Positions 31,845 through 38,876 of a stretch of 42,133 bases of DNA are shown piece by piece (position 1 is the first letter of the stretch; every line of letters starts with the position of its first letter). The DNA is from Prevotella sp. (GTDB taxonomy: Bacteria > Bacteroidota > Bacteroidia > Bacteroidales > Bacteroidaceae). The stretch spans positions 1 through 42,133 of the forward strand of contig JAFVBX010000028.1 in assembly GCA_017479675.1 (NCBI GenBank), given 5' to 3'. A program made the position numbers and the translations under genes. Under the pieces are notes generated by a model. It was not told the origin of the DNA. It saw only the letters and a list, made by a program, of their open reading frames with translations, and searched no databases.

Positions 31845-32075
31845 TCAGTGCTTATACATTACCTTACTCGGCTTATGCCATTGTATTATACGCGATGCCC
31901 ACATAGGGTCCTTCGTCTCTACCACCACCATACCCTTGTTCTTCTGGGAACGGTGTATCAACAGGTCACATTCGTACCTGTGGTAAAGCCAGTCATCAAG
32001 CAATCCTTCTGCACTCATCTTGTCCATCAACATATAGATGGTGTCACCTTGCTGATATTCGTTACTCATATTCAT
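31845..32075 (-). CDS. Small early protein of unknown function (76 aa)
   Basis: ATG at 32075 (MNMSNEYQQGDTIYMLMDKM) is chosen because it overlaps the stop of the upstream 44-aa ORF (ATGA). Contains EGLLDDWLYHRYECDLLIHR and a final strand (VVVETKDPMWASRIIQW). No recognised family, soluble. Confidence 0.65.
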   Translation of the reverse strand: MNMSNEYQQGDTIYMLMDKMSAEGLLDDWLYHRYECDLLIHRSQKNKGMVVVETKDPMWASRIIQWHKPSKVMYKH

Positions 32076-32206
32076 TTCTTTTCTCCAAAATATATTGTCC
32101 ATCCTGTCATTATAGCTACGGAAAAAAGGCGAAGCTTCAGGAATGGTCTGAGTATTTCTAAATAGGGGTTATACCCTATGCTTTGTATTTCTTTTCCCTG
32201 TACCAT
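32072..32206 (-). CDS. Very small membrane peptide (44 aa)
   Basis: MVQGKEIQSIGYNPYLEILR followed by a hydrophobic stretch LRLFSVAIMTGWTIYFG, ending EKK. It lies between two firm early genes, is preceded by AACTGTG heptamer repeats, and its stop TGA overlaps the next ATG (ATGA), all of which support translation. A single-span peptide; function unknown, could act in superinfection exclusion. Confidence 0.55.
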   Translation of the reverse strand: MVQGKEIQSIGYNPYLEILRPFLKLRLFSVAIMTGWTIYFGEKK

Positions 32207-32234
32207 AATTTAACTGTGAACTATGAACTGTGAA

Positions 32235-32849
32235 CTATTTCTCTCCCCAATAACGTGCTGCCCCCTCATCCCAAATGGTGTACTCTCCTGTTGGACCGAT
32301 GAACCTGCCCTTGGAGAATGCCTTGAAGCCCTCCACCCATATCTTCAGGGTAGCATCGTACATCACGCTGACGGCTGCCGCTCCGCGAGGACTGCTGCCT
32401 GCCGCATGACTGATGAAGATGAGCAGCTTGTTACGGCACTCCTCTTTCAGCTGGATGTAGTCGCGGTAGGTGAGCTGGGTGTATTGGAAACTGTCTATCA
32501 CCACTATGTTGTAGCTCTTGTGACGGGCAAGACGGTCACGCAGCACCTCGATGGGCTCGCAGAGTATGTGGAGGCGGTTGTCAGTATGGAGCAGCCCGTG
32601 CCTGACGAGCTTGTCGCGCATGGTGAGGCTTGTGCCTTCCTCCAGGCTGTCAAACGCCACGCGGTCATGCTTGCAGAGCTCCGCGATGAGCTGCATAACG
32701 AAAGATGTCTTGCCGTTGCCGCTCTTGCCCCAGATAAACCATACGCCTGAGCGCTCTGGCTGTCCGAAAGCGTCCGCCCACGCTCCCTCGAAAGGGAACG
32801 TCTCGCGGGTCTTCCTCAATATGTCCTTTACGGTCAGTGCCTTGCTCAT
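32235..32849 (-). CDS. RecA-like P-loop ATPase
   Basis: A 204-aa NTPase: Walker A WGKSGNGKTSF, Walker B NIVVIDSFQYTQ, and a following LLIFISHAAGSS (sensor-like) then AAAVSVMYDATLKIWVEGFK, the order of RadA/DnaB/KaiC core domains. It may load or remodel DNA during replicative transposition. It follows MuB directly; AACTGTG heptamers (32850-32881) lie at the junction. Specific role unknown. Confidence 0.82.
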   Translation of the reverse strand: MSKALTVKDILRKTRETFPFEGAWADAFGQPERSGVWFIWGKSGNGKTSFVMQLIAELCKHDRVAFDSLEEGTSLTMRDKLVRHGLLHTDNRLHILCEPIEVLRDRLARHKSYNIVVIDSFQYTQLTYRDYIQLKEECRNKLLIFISHAAGSSPRGAAAVSVMYDATLKIWVEGFKAFSKGRFIGPTGEYTIWDEGAARYWGEK

Positions 32850-32865
32850 AACTGTGAACTGTGAA

Positions 32866-33729
32866 TTATGAATTGTGAACTCTCCTAATCCTGTGCACCG
32901 ACTTCTTCACCCTCCTGAGGTCGTAGTCACATGCCTCCGCTTCCCTGATTACCTCGTCGATGTCCTTGCGGTCTTTCAGTCCGTTGGCGGTGCAGATGGC
33001 ATAGATATCGTTTGGCGTGGTGTCTTCCAGCTCGAAGTACTTCCTGCCTATGCGGCTGTAGAACTCCTTGTAGCCTGGTTTCTTCCAGCGCAGTCCCTTG
33101 TCTATGCGACTCTTGATGTAGTCGGTGCTCATGAAGACGATGCCGCACTTGTCTTCCACCTTGTTGTAAAGGCTGATGAAGTAATGAAAGACGCTCTCAG
33201 TCAGTTTGTCCGCCTCGTCGAATATGAGCAGCGGAGCATCCATCTGTATCAGACTGCCAAGGATTGCCTTCCACAGTTCCCGCACGGTGTAGCCCTCCGT
33301 GCGTATGCCTACGAGACGTGCTATCTCCCTGACGAACTCGCCCTTGTGCAGGTCTTCTGAGCATTGCAGGTAGAACACCTCCCTGTGCTCCTGGGCATAC
33401 AGCTTCGCGGTGGTGGTCTTGCCACAGCCTGCCTCGCCTACTATCCACGTCACGTTCTTCCACTGCTGGGCATCATCCAGTGCGTAGGTTATCTCCTGAT
33501 ATGCGCCAGTCTCCACTATCTGCCAGTCGCCCAGATGCGTGCCGCCTACCTGGTCGGCAACTTTCTTCCACATCTCGTCGCTGATGCTCTCCCACTTACC
33601 GTTGAGTATCGTGCTGACGGTTGCAATACTCACCCCTTTGAGGCTCTGTGCCGCCTTGTTCTGGCTGGGGTACTTTGCCACGTATGCCCTCAGGCTCTGT
33701 GCAATCTGTTCTTTCCTGTTCTGTTCCAT
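32866..33729 (-). CDS. Transposition ATPase MuB-like
   Basis: A 287-aa AAA+ protein. An N-terminal HTH (SQNKAAQSLKGVSIATVSTI) as in MuB is followed by Walker A GEAGCGKTT (98-106), Walker B PLLIFDEAD (166-174), a sensor 1 region GIVFMSTDYIKSRI and a C-terminal DNA-binding helical part (YDLRRVKKSVHRIRRV). MuB selects target DNA and activates the transposase. It lies 83 bp downstream of the transposase; the gap holds CGCGAT/ATCGCG arms. Confidence 0.93.
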   Translation of the reverse strand: MEQNRKEQIAQSLRAYVAKYPSQNKAAQSLKGVSIATVSTILNGKWESISDEMWKKVADQVGGTHLGDWQIVETGAYQEITYALDDAQQWKNVTWIVGEAGCGKTTTAKLYAQEHREVFYLQCSEDLHKGEFVREIARLVGIRTEGYTVRELWKAILGSLIQMDAPLLIFDEADKLTESVFHYFISLYNKVEDKCGIVFMSTDYIKSRIDKGLRWKKPGYKEFYSRIGRKYFELEDTTPNDIYAICTANGLKDRKDIDEVIREAEACDYDLRRVKKSVHRIRRVHNS

Positions 33730-33812
33730 AGTGTCTTGTTTAGTAGTTTATTTTTTTTCGCTATCGTTTTCGTTTCTTTGTTTATTGTGTCGCGATTGCA
33801 TCGCGGCTATGC

Positions 33813-35891
33813 CTATAGTTTCCCTGCAACCTTCTTCATCTCGATTGTCACGGGCTGCTCGTCAAGGTCGAGCCAGTCAATGTTGCTCACCCTCTTCGTC
33901 ACCCTGCCAAGGCTCAGTTCCTCAGGCTGACGGCTGTAGCGGCGTGTGCGGCGGTCTATCTGTCTCTGCACGTCTGCCCTCACGCCCTTCAGCTTCGGTG
34001 TAGTGAGTCCGTTCTGCTCCGGTGCCACGCCCTCGGCATACTCTATCGCCTTGGCTGCCACCTGACGCTCTATGCGGTTCTGCTCTGCGGCTGTCTGTTG
34101 TGCCCTGATGAAGGCTGCCTCGCCTTCTGCCTGCTCCTGTAGTGCGCGGTGTATCACGATGTATGGTTCCGCCACCCTCTCAAAGCGCAGCTCGCCTGCC
34201 TTGTCCTTCCAGTACAGTCTGATGCTGCTGAAGTCGTATGGATCGTACTTCACCACGAACTTCTGATATGTATGCGTCCTGCGCCATTCCATATCGGGCA
34301 CTCCTGGCGCACTCATCACCTCATACACTCTCTTCTTGCCCTTGACGGTTATCTCTATGCCGCTGCTGGTGAAGGTGCTCAGCCTGTCACATATTACCCA
34401 GAACATATCCACCATGTCGCTCGGTGTCACAACCGGTGTCTCTGGGTTCTCACTCTCCTGATACATCTGCCACCTACTCTTTGCCACTGTGCCTGTAGCG
34501 TTAGCTGCAGAATGTATCATCTCGTTCCACTCCGTGCGTGCCTTCACGTATGCAGCCTTCAGCTCTTCAAGCGTGTATAGCTGATCCTTGTTCGCCTCTA
34601 TGAACTCCATGTTCGGGCGTGAGCTGTCTTTCTTTGCCGTGACGTTCTGACCCGTGAAGCGCCAGTCCTTGTGCAGCACCTGCTGCTGAAACCGTCCAAA
34701 GACGCTCTCTATGGTCTTTGACGCGCCATTGTAGGGGGCTGTGGTTCTGTGCACCCTGCATATCTTGTCAAGCATACCGCTGCTGTTGGCTTTCTTGTGT
34801 CCTCCCTGGTTGTCGTGTACTATCTCGTAAGGCTTGTGTCCGCTCACCTGTATAGCCATCCTGTAGGCAAGGTACTGCGCCTCGTAGTCCTCGGTGTCGC
34901 TGATGCAGAAGCCAAGGAATGTCTCTGTGGCTGCATCGATTACCTCATATACGCTCGTGGTCCTTACCTTGCCGTCCTCGTCGCGGTAGTAGAGGTTGAG
35001 CTTCGTACCGTCACCATACCACAAGGCATCCCTCATCGTAGGCAACTGCGTCCTGTGTCGGCGGTCAAACCTCTGGTGTGCGCTCATCTCGCCAAAAACG
35101 GCATCGTGCCACAGCGGTTCTACGGCAGGAGAGGCAAACCACAGCGTGAGGCTTCTGAGACTTCTCAGCGGCTTCCATCCTTTCTCCTCTGCCTCGCTGT
35201 TGAACTGCCTGAATATCTGTGCGTCCGTGAGCACTGGCACCCTGTTCCTCTTCAGGGCTATGAGCCTAATGCCTGCCTCCTCCGTTATCTTCAGCGTGTT
35301 GCTGTTGCCTATCTTGCCGCTGATGAGCACCTCATAGCCACCTTTCTTGTACTGCTGCATCTTTTCCTTCAGACGAGCAAGGTTCTTGGGCAGGGTGTGC
35401 CCCGTCACCTCCCTCAGCTTCTCACTCTGTGCATAGACGATGCCCCACAGGTCGCGCTTGCCGCCGCCGAGGGCGTGGGTGGTGCTCGTCAGCTGGTTCA
35501 TGTGCTCCCACATGAGTTTCAGTATGCTGGCGTTCATCGTGTACTCGTCGATGAGCTTCTTGCTCAGGCGCGTCTGTATGCCGTTCAAATCGTATTCAAA
35601 TGCCTCGTAGAATGCCCTCGCCTCGCCGTCCTCCTTCACCCATCCCCTCATCTCCTGAGCTTTCAGCACGTCGGCAGGCTTGCCGTATTTCGTCTCAAAC
35701 ATATTCCTGTACTTCACTGGCAGCGACTGATAGACATACAGAGCATAGTTGCCCTCACCCTTGCCCTGGCGCACACACTGAATGTTGCCGCGCCTCATGT
35801 TCTGACGCAAGGTGGCTGGGGCAATGACAGGGCTGCATCCCCCTGTCAGTTCCTCAAACGTCACGCACAATGTCTTGTTGTAATACTCCAT
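33813..35891 (-). CDS. DDE transposase MuA-like
   Basis: A 692-aa transposase. The N-terminal region (MEYYNKTLCVTFEELTGG, APATLRQNMRRGNIQCVRQG) is a MuA-type DNA-binding domain; the catalytic RNase H-like core has D294 (WYGDGTKLNL), D360 (YEIVHDNQGGHK) and E395 (SKTIESVFGRF), a DD35E-like spacing; then a Mu transposase C-terminal beta-barrel (RVYEVMSAPGVPDMEW, YDPYDFSSIRLYWKD) and a basic end (RRTRRYSRQPEEL) that may contact MuB. It carries out integration and replicative transposition at the AAAACGAAATG ends. Confidence 0.95.
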   Translation of the reverse strand: MEYYNKTLCVTFEELTGGCSPVIAPATLRQNMRRGNIQCVRQGKGEGNYALYVYQSLPVKYRNMFETKYGKPADVLKAQEMRGWVKEDGEARAFYEAFEYDLNGIQTRLSKKLIDEYTMNASILKLMWEHMNQLTSTTHALGGGKRDLWGIVYAQSEKLREVTGHTLPKNLARLKEKMQQYKKGGYEVLISGKIGNSNTLKITEEAGIRLIALKRNRVPVLTDAQIFRQFNSEAEEKGWKPLRSLRSLTLWFASPAVEPLWHDAVFGEMSAHQRFDRRHRTQLPTMRDALWYGDGTKLNLYYRDEDGKVRTTSVYEVIDAATETFLGFCISDTEDYEAQYLAYRMAIQVSGHKPYEIVHDNQGGHKKANSSGMLDKICRVHRTTAPYNGASKTIESVFGRFQQQVLHKDWRFTGQNVTAKKDSSRPNMEFIEANKDQLYTLEELKAAYVKARTEWNEMIHSAANATGTVAKSRWQMYQESENPETPVVTPSDMVDMFWVICDRLSTFTSSGIEITVKGKKRVYEVMSAPGVPDMEWRRTHTYQKFVVKYDPYDFSSIRLYWKDKAGELRFERVAEPYIVIHRALQEQAEGEAAFIRAQQTAAEQNRIERQVAAKAIEYAEGVAPEQNGLTTPKLKGVRADVQRQIDRRTRRYSRQPEELSLGRVTKRVSNIDWLDLDEQPVTIEMKKVAGKL

Positions 35892-35967
35892 AGCCTGTCT
35901 GCCCTATGCTTTCTTGGTTCTCGTTTTCGTCTTCGTTCCCCCCTCCCTTCGGAGGGGCTGGGGGAGG

Positions 35968-36138
35968 CTACCCTACTTCCACGCCGCCGTACTGCTCCTT
36001 GGCAACATAGCGTATCTTCCTTGCCAGCGAGGTGTCAACCTTGTAGTTAAGCGCCCTGCTCACCATCTCGCGAGTGCAACCTATAGCTCCAGCTATCTGC
36101 TTCGCACCGCCTCTGTCCAAAACAATCTTTCTAACCAT
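35968..36138 (-). CDS. Small HTH DNA-binding protein (56 aa)
   Basis: MVRKIVLDRGGAKQIAGAIG followed by CTREMVSRALNYKVDTSLAR is a clear helix-turn-helix. It is immediately upstream of the transposase in the early operon, like Mu Ner, which negatively controls early transcription. The ner-like role is inferred from position and size. No other domain. Confidence 0.75.
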   Translation of the reverse strand: MVRKIVLDRGGAKQIAGAIGCTREMVSRALNYKVDTSLARKIRYVAKEQYGGVEVG

Positions 36139-36189
36139 ATCTTTCAGTCTTTAGCTGTGAACTGTGAACTGTGAATTGTGAACTGTGAA

Positions 36190-36300
36190 TTATCCAAACA
36201 CCCACACCAGCGCCATCATCTCCACCATGGCAGCAGCTGCCATCACTCCGCAAATCAGCGCATCCTTATATTCCCCAACACTGTACTTCATAACTCTCAT
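36190..36300 (-). CDS. Very small membrane peptide (36 aa)
   Basis: MRVMKYSVGEYKDALICGVM followed by AAAAMVEMMALVWVFG, one hydrophobic helix. Its ATG overlaps the stop of the upstream gene (ATGA), supporting coupled translation. It ends within a run of AACTGTG heptamers (36153-36191). Function unknown. Confidence 0.55.
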   Translation of the reverse strand: MRVMKYSVGEYKDALICGVMAAAAMVEMMALVWVFG

Positions 36301-36497
36301 CGTTTTTTGTTCATCTCTGCCTCCAGCATTTTTTCTATCTTGTCCTTCTGGCTATCGAGAAGGTAATACACCATAAAGATTTCTTGCAGCTGTTCTTTTC
36401 CATCCATTTTCTTCACTGGGATATTGTTCAGATGCGTCATCGCCGCCTCTATGTGCTCCTGTGCACGTCTCAGTCTGTTAATGTCCTGTTGTCTCAT
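36297..36497 (-). CDS. Small early protein, coiled-coil-like (66 aa)
   Basis: ATG at 36497 (MRQQDINRLRRAQEHIEAAM) is preferred over a GTG at 36614 because the extra residues are proline/glycine-rich and unlike the rest. Predicted helical with heptad-like spacing (QLQEIFMVYYLLDSQKDKIE). Not recognised. The 206-bp stretch upstream (36498-36703) shows no convincing gene but has a perfect TGCGATG-C-CATCGCA hairpin. Confidence 0.6.
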   Translation of the reverse strand: MRQQDINRLRRAQEHIEAAMTHLNNIPVKKMDGKEQLQEIFMVYYLLDSQKDKIEKMLEAEMNKKR

Positions 36498-36703
36498 ATT
36501 CTTTCTTTTTTCAATGTCCTTAAAATGCCCCGCGGGTGTCCGAGGTTCCACGATGTCGCCGCATTCTGCAGCGGATATTACGTCCATGCGGTCGTTGCCG
36601 ATACCGCCACCCACGGGGGCGCCACTTATCTGGTGGGCTTCCTACAACTTCTCACTGTCTATTCTTCGCCGTTCCATCCTCTGCGATGCCATCGCAGTGA
36701 CTT

Positions 36704-37138
36704 CTATCTCAAATTCCTCTTTATATATTCCTTGTCCTCTTGGAACAGGTCGTAGCCATGCTCCAACTTCATGCGAACCACCGTAGCCTCACCTACAATG
36801 TCCACAGCCTTCTCGCGCAGGCGCTTCGCCGTCTGACAACCGCTCATGTGGAAAGCTGCTTCTGCCAGCAGGAAGTCTGCCATCTCCATTTTGTGCAGCT
36901 CTTCCTCTTCCACAGCCTCCGCCATCTCTTCCTTCAGGCGGTGGTACATCTGGTGCTTGTGGTTCAGTTCCCTCTCGATCATGTGCATCAGGTCAAGCCT
37001 GCCCTCAAACGTCATGTACTTCTCGCAGAACTCATTCTTGTCGATGTCACCGCACGCCATGTATAGCGCGTCAATTTTCACATACTCCTCCGCAGTTACG
37101 CTGAGCTTCGTCCTCTCTTCAAATTCATTCTGTAACAT
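36704..37138 (-). CDS. First early-operon gene, unknown (144 aa)
   Basis: MLQNEFEERTKLSVTAEEYV; acidic, helical (HRLKEEMAEAVEEEELHKME), with a C-terminal YDLFQEDKEYIKRNLR. It is the first gene behind the operator-controlled early promoter, about 90 nt from the -7 box. No known family. Could be a host-takeover or regulatory protein. Confidence 0.75.
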   Translation of the reverse strand: MLQNEFEERTKLSVTAEEYVKIDALYMACGDIDKNEFCEKYMTFEGRLDLMHMIERELNHKHQMYHRLKEEMAEAVEEEELHKMEMADFLLAEAAFHMSGCQTAKRLREKAVDIVGEATVVRMKLEHGYDLFQEDKEYIKRNLR

Positions 37139-37166
37139 AGTGTCTCGTTTTTTGTTAGGATTTTTC

Positions 37167-37197
37167 TTGTCGCTCTCGCTAAAAGTTTGTACCTTTG
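37167..37197 (+). promoter_or_regulatory. Rightward promoter for the repressor
   Basis: TTG (37167-37169), a 20-nt spacer, TACCTTTG (37190-37197). Transcription would cross all three operators before the repressor ATG at 37323, so the repressor could control its own synthesis. Confidence 0.65.
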
Positions 37198-37225
37198 TAG
37201 CGCAGTCACATATTGATTACGCTTG

Positions 37226-37256
37226 CAAAGTTAGTGAAAATTTTCAACCCAACAAA
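37226..37256 (-). promoter_or_regulatory. Leftward early promoter
   Basis: Minus strand TTTG (37253-37256), a 19-nt spacer, TAACTTTG (37226-37233). The spacer contains a perfect TGAAAATTTTCA palindrome, so bound repressor would block RNA polymerase. Confidence 0.85.
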
Positions 37257-37298
37257 CTTTTTGGGTGAAAATTTTCATCTGCGAGGTGAAAATTTTTA
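37235..37298. promoter_or_regulatory. Three repressor operators
   Basis: TGAAAATTTTCA at 37235-37246 and 37266-37277 and a variant TGAAAATTTTTAA at 37287-37298. Spacings of 31 and 21 bp are about three and two helical turns, so all sites lie on one face of the DNA, as expected for cooperative repressor binding. Confidence 0.8.
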
Positions 37299-37322
37299 AT
37301 CTGAACAAGAAAACTAACGAAA

Positions 37323-37967
37323 ATGTGTAGTATTTTAACACAATTAAAGAAAATAGCAGAGAATGAAGGCATTGCCATTGGCGCCCTTGAAAAAAAACTC
37401 GGTGCAAGCAAGGGCGTTCTATCCCGTGCCATAAACAACGGCACTGACATTCAGAGCAAGTGGTTATCTGCTGTAGTTGAAAATTATCCCCAATACAATC
37501 CTTCCTGGATAATAACAGGGAAGGGCAATATGCTTAACGACAAGCAGCATACCGCTGTAGCTGTAGCCTCTAAAGAAGGCATTCCCCTCATCCCCCTCAG
37601 TGCTATGGCTGGAGCTTTGACAGGTGAGCAGTCTGTCCTGGAGTATGAATGCGAGCGCTATGTAGTGCCTGCTTTCAGTGGAGCAGACTTCCTCATAGCA
37701 GTCAAGGGCAACAGCATGAGCCCCACCTACGTCTCTGGCGATATCGTTGCTTGTCAGCGTGTGCCGATGACAGACCTCTTCTTTCAGTGGAACAAACCAT
37801 ACGTGCTCGACACCAAGCAGGGCGCACTTATCAAGCGCATCAAACCAGGAACCGACAAACAGCACGTCATGATAGTGTCTGACAACACCGAGTATGATCC
37901 GTTTGAGTTGGCATACACCGATATCTATGGTGTAGCACTCGTCATCGGCATCATTCGCTTGGAATAA
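37323..37967 (+). CDS. Phage repressor, HTH plus S24 (LexA-like) peptidase
   Basis: A 214-aa protein. The N-terminal HTH (IAIGALEKKLGASKGVLSRA) binds operators; the C-terminal S24 domain has Ser131 in VKGNSMSPTYVSGD and Lys171 in GALIKRIKPG. A likely autocleavage site is AMAGA (residues 95-99). DNA damage would trigger RecA-assisted self-cleavage and induction; Mu c itself lacks this, so control here is closer to lambda CI. Divergent from the early operon; a strong terminator follows at 37991-38020. Confidence 0.93.
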   Translation: MCSILTQLKKIAENEGIAIGALEKKLGASKGVLSRAINNGTDIQSKWLSAVVENYPQYNPSWIITGKGNMLNDKQHTAVAVASKEGIPLIPLSAMAGALTGEQSVLEYECERYVVPAFSGADFLIAVKGNSMSPTYVSGDIVACQRVPMTDLFFQWNKPYVLDTKQGALIKRIKPGTDKQHVMIVSDNTEYDPFELAYTDIYGVALVIGIIRLE

Positions 37968-37990
37968 ACCATACATGCAGCTCTATCAAC

Positions 37991-38020
37991 GCCACCCATC
38001 CGCCGATGAGTGGCTTTTTT
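37991..38020 (+). terminator. Terminator after the repressor
   Basis: GCCACcCATC (37991-38000) pairs with GATGaGTGGC (38005-38014) around a CGCC loop, with one mismatch, followed by six T. Confidence 0.88.
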
Positions 38021-38269
38021 ATTATATACAATGTACACACTATAGCCACTATAGCTACCATAGTCACTATCAAAAACCAACGAAATGTATGCGCATCTTT
38101 TGAGCAATTTCGCCGCAAACCGCATAAACACTGACTTCCTTCTGTTTTTTACCCCCTCGAATATCCTTCTTTCTTGTAAAATACCCCCTCTAATGCGTCA
38201 AAAACGCCCATTTTTAACACTAAAAAAGAACGTTTACCCCTCTAATCGCCATTTTGAAGTGTTAAAACT

Positions 38270-38358
38270 GTCACCCTAAGTGTCACGCTTAGGCACACAT
38301 TTCGTTTTTCACACATACTTTTTTGTCACCCTAAATGTCACCCTAAGTGTCACCCTAA
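38270..38358. repeat. GTCACCCTAA iterons around a transposase site
   Basis: GTCACCCTAA at 38270, 38325, 38337 and 38349 and the variant GTCACGCTTA at 38282, in two groups with a 12-bp step. The groups flank the transposase-type site at 38296-38309. Function unknown. Confidence 0.7.
38296..38309. repeat. Right-end transposase site R3
   Basis: CACATTTCGTTTTT, the inverted form of the left-end motif, about 560 bp from the right end. Confidence 0.65.
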
Positions 38359-38754
38359 ACCCAAATTTTAACACTTTTGTACGAGTATGTACGGCGTACA
38401 CTTCCTGTACATTATTACTATATTTATGCCCCATTTAACACCCCTTCAAACACCATTTTTTGCCCTCTGAGCATACCCACGCAATAGGAAAAGAGATATC
38501 GCTGATGACATTTTTACAGCAGCTGCGCCTCCACACCTTGCAATCGCCTTGAAGCCCAGCAAAAACGCGCTCTAACGCCCTCTTGCGACCTCCACGCACA
38601 GACACCCACCTCGCACGGATCACGATGCACCATACATGCGTTTCGCGCTCAAAAAAGGGCATAAAAAGAGCCTCTGAATACCGCGATGTAACATTTTCGT
38701 CATCTAACGGCGTTCAAAGGCTCCTGTAATGTAACACGAATGTAAAGCAAATGT

Positions 38755-38862
38755 CACATTTCGTTTCTGCGTTCCGTCACACTCTTAATCTCTCCTCATC
38801 CCTTGTAAACACTGACCTCAGCACGCTTTTCTCCACCCTCCTCTTTTTACGCATTTCGTTTT
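38755..38862. repeat. Right-end transposase sites R2 and R1
   Basis: CACATTTCGTTT at 38755-38766 (R2, one mismatch to the 11-mer) and CGCATTTCGTTTT at 38850-38862 (R1), the latter 10 nt from the phage end, mirroring the left end. Confidence 0.78.
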
Positions 38863-38872
38863 ACCCCCCTTA

Positions 38873-38876
38873 TACG
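38873..38876. repeat. Target-site duplication, right copy (TACG)
   Basis: Matches 5111-5114. Followed by AA AGC GGA GCA ACC, which restores the host frame. Confidence 0.85.

Larger units (their letters stand above)
5115..38872. mobile_element. Complete Mu-like transposable prophage, about 33.8 kb
   Basis: Both ends can be set to the base from the host gene reconstruction. The left end begins TATAATCAGC then AAAACGAAATGTG; the right end, read inward, begins TAAGGGGGGT then AAAACGAAATGCG, so the same 11-mer lies exactly 10 nt inside each end. The element encodes a DDE transposase with a MuB-type ATPase, GemA- and Gam-like proteins, an S24 repressor, DUF935 portal, MuF, contractile-tail genes and a lysis cassette, all in the general Mu order. 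No essential structural gene is obviously broken, so the prophage may be functional. The regulatory (Mu left) end is on the right of the window. Confidence 0.95.
37968..38872. other. Non-coding right end of the prophage
   Basis: About 900 bp with no convincing gene; a 75-codon minus-strand ORF at 38435-38662 is Cys/Trp-rich and looks spurious. It holds the repressor terminator, GTCACCCTAA iterons, three transposase-type sites and an imperfect inverted repeat GAGCCTcTGAA / TTCAaAGGCTC near 38670-38730. Confidence 0.6.

Noticed and set aside
36498..36614. GTG-started extension of the 66-aa early protein
   Set aside because: The extra residues are Gly/Pro-rich and unlike the helical core; the ATG at 36497 is a better start.
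38435..38662. 75-codon minus-strand ORF in the right end
   Set aside because: Cys/Trp/Arg-rich composition, no promoter or coupling, and a location among repeats; no coding support.
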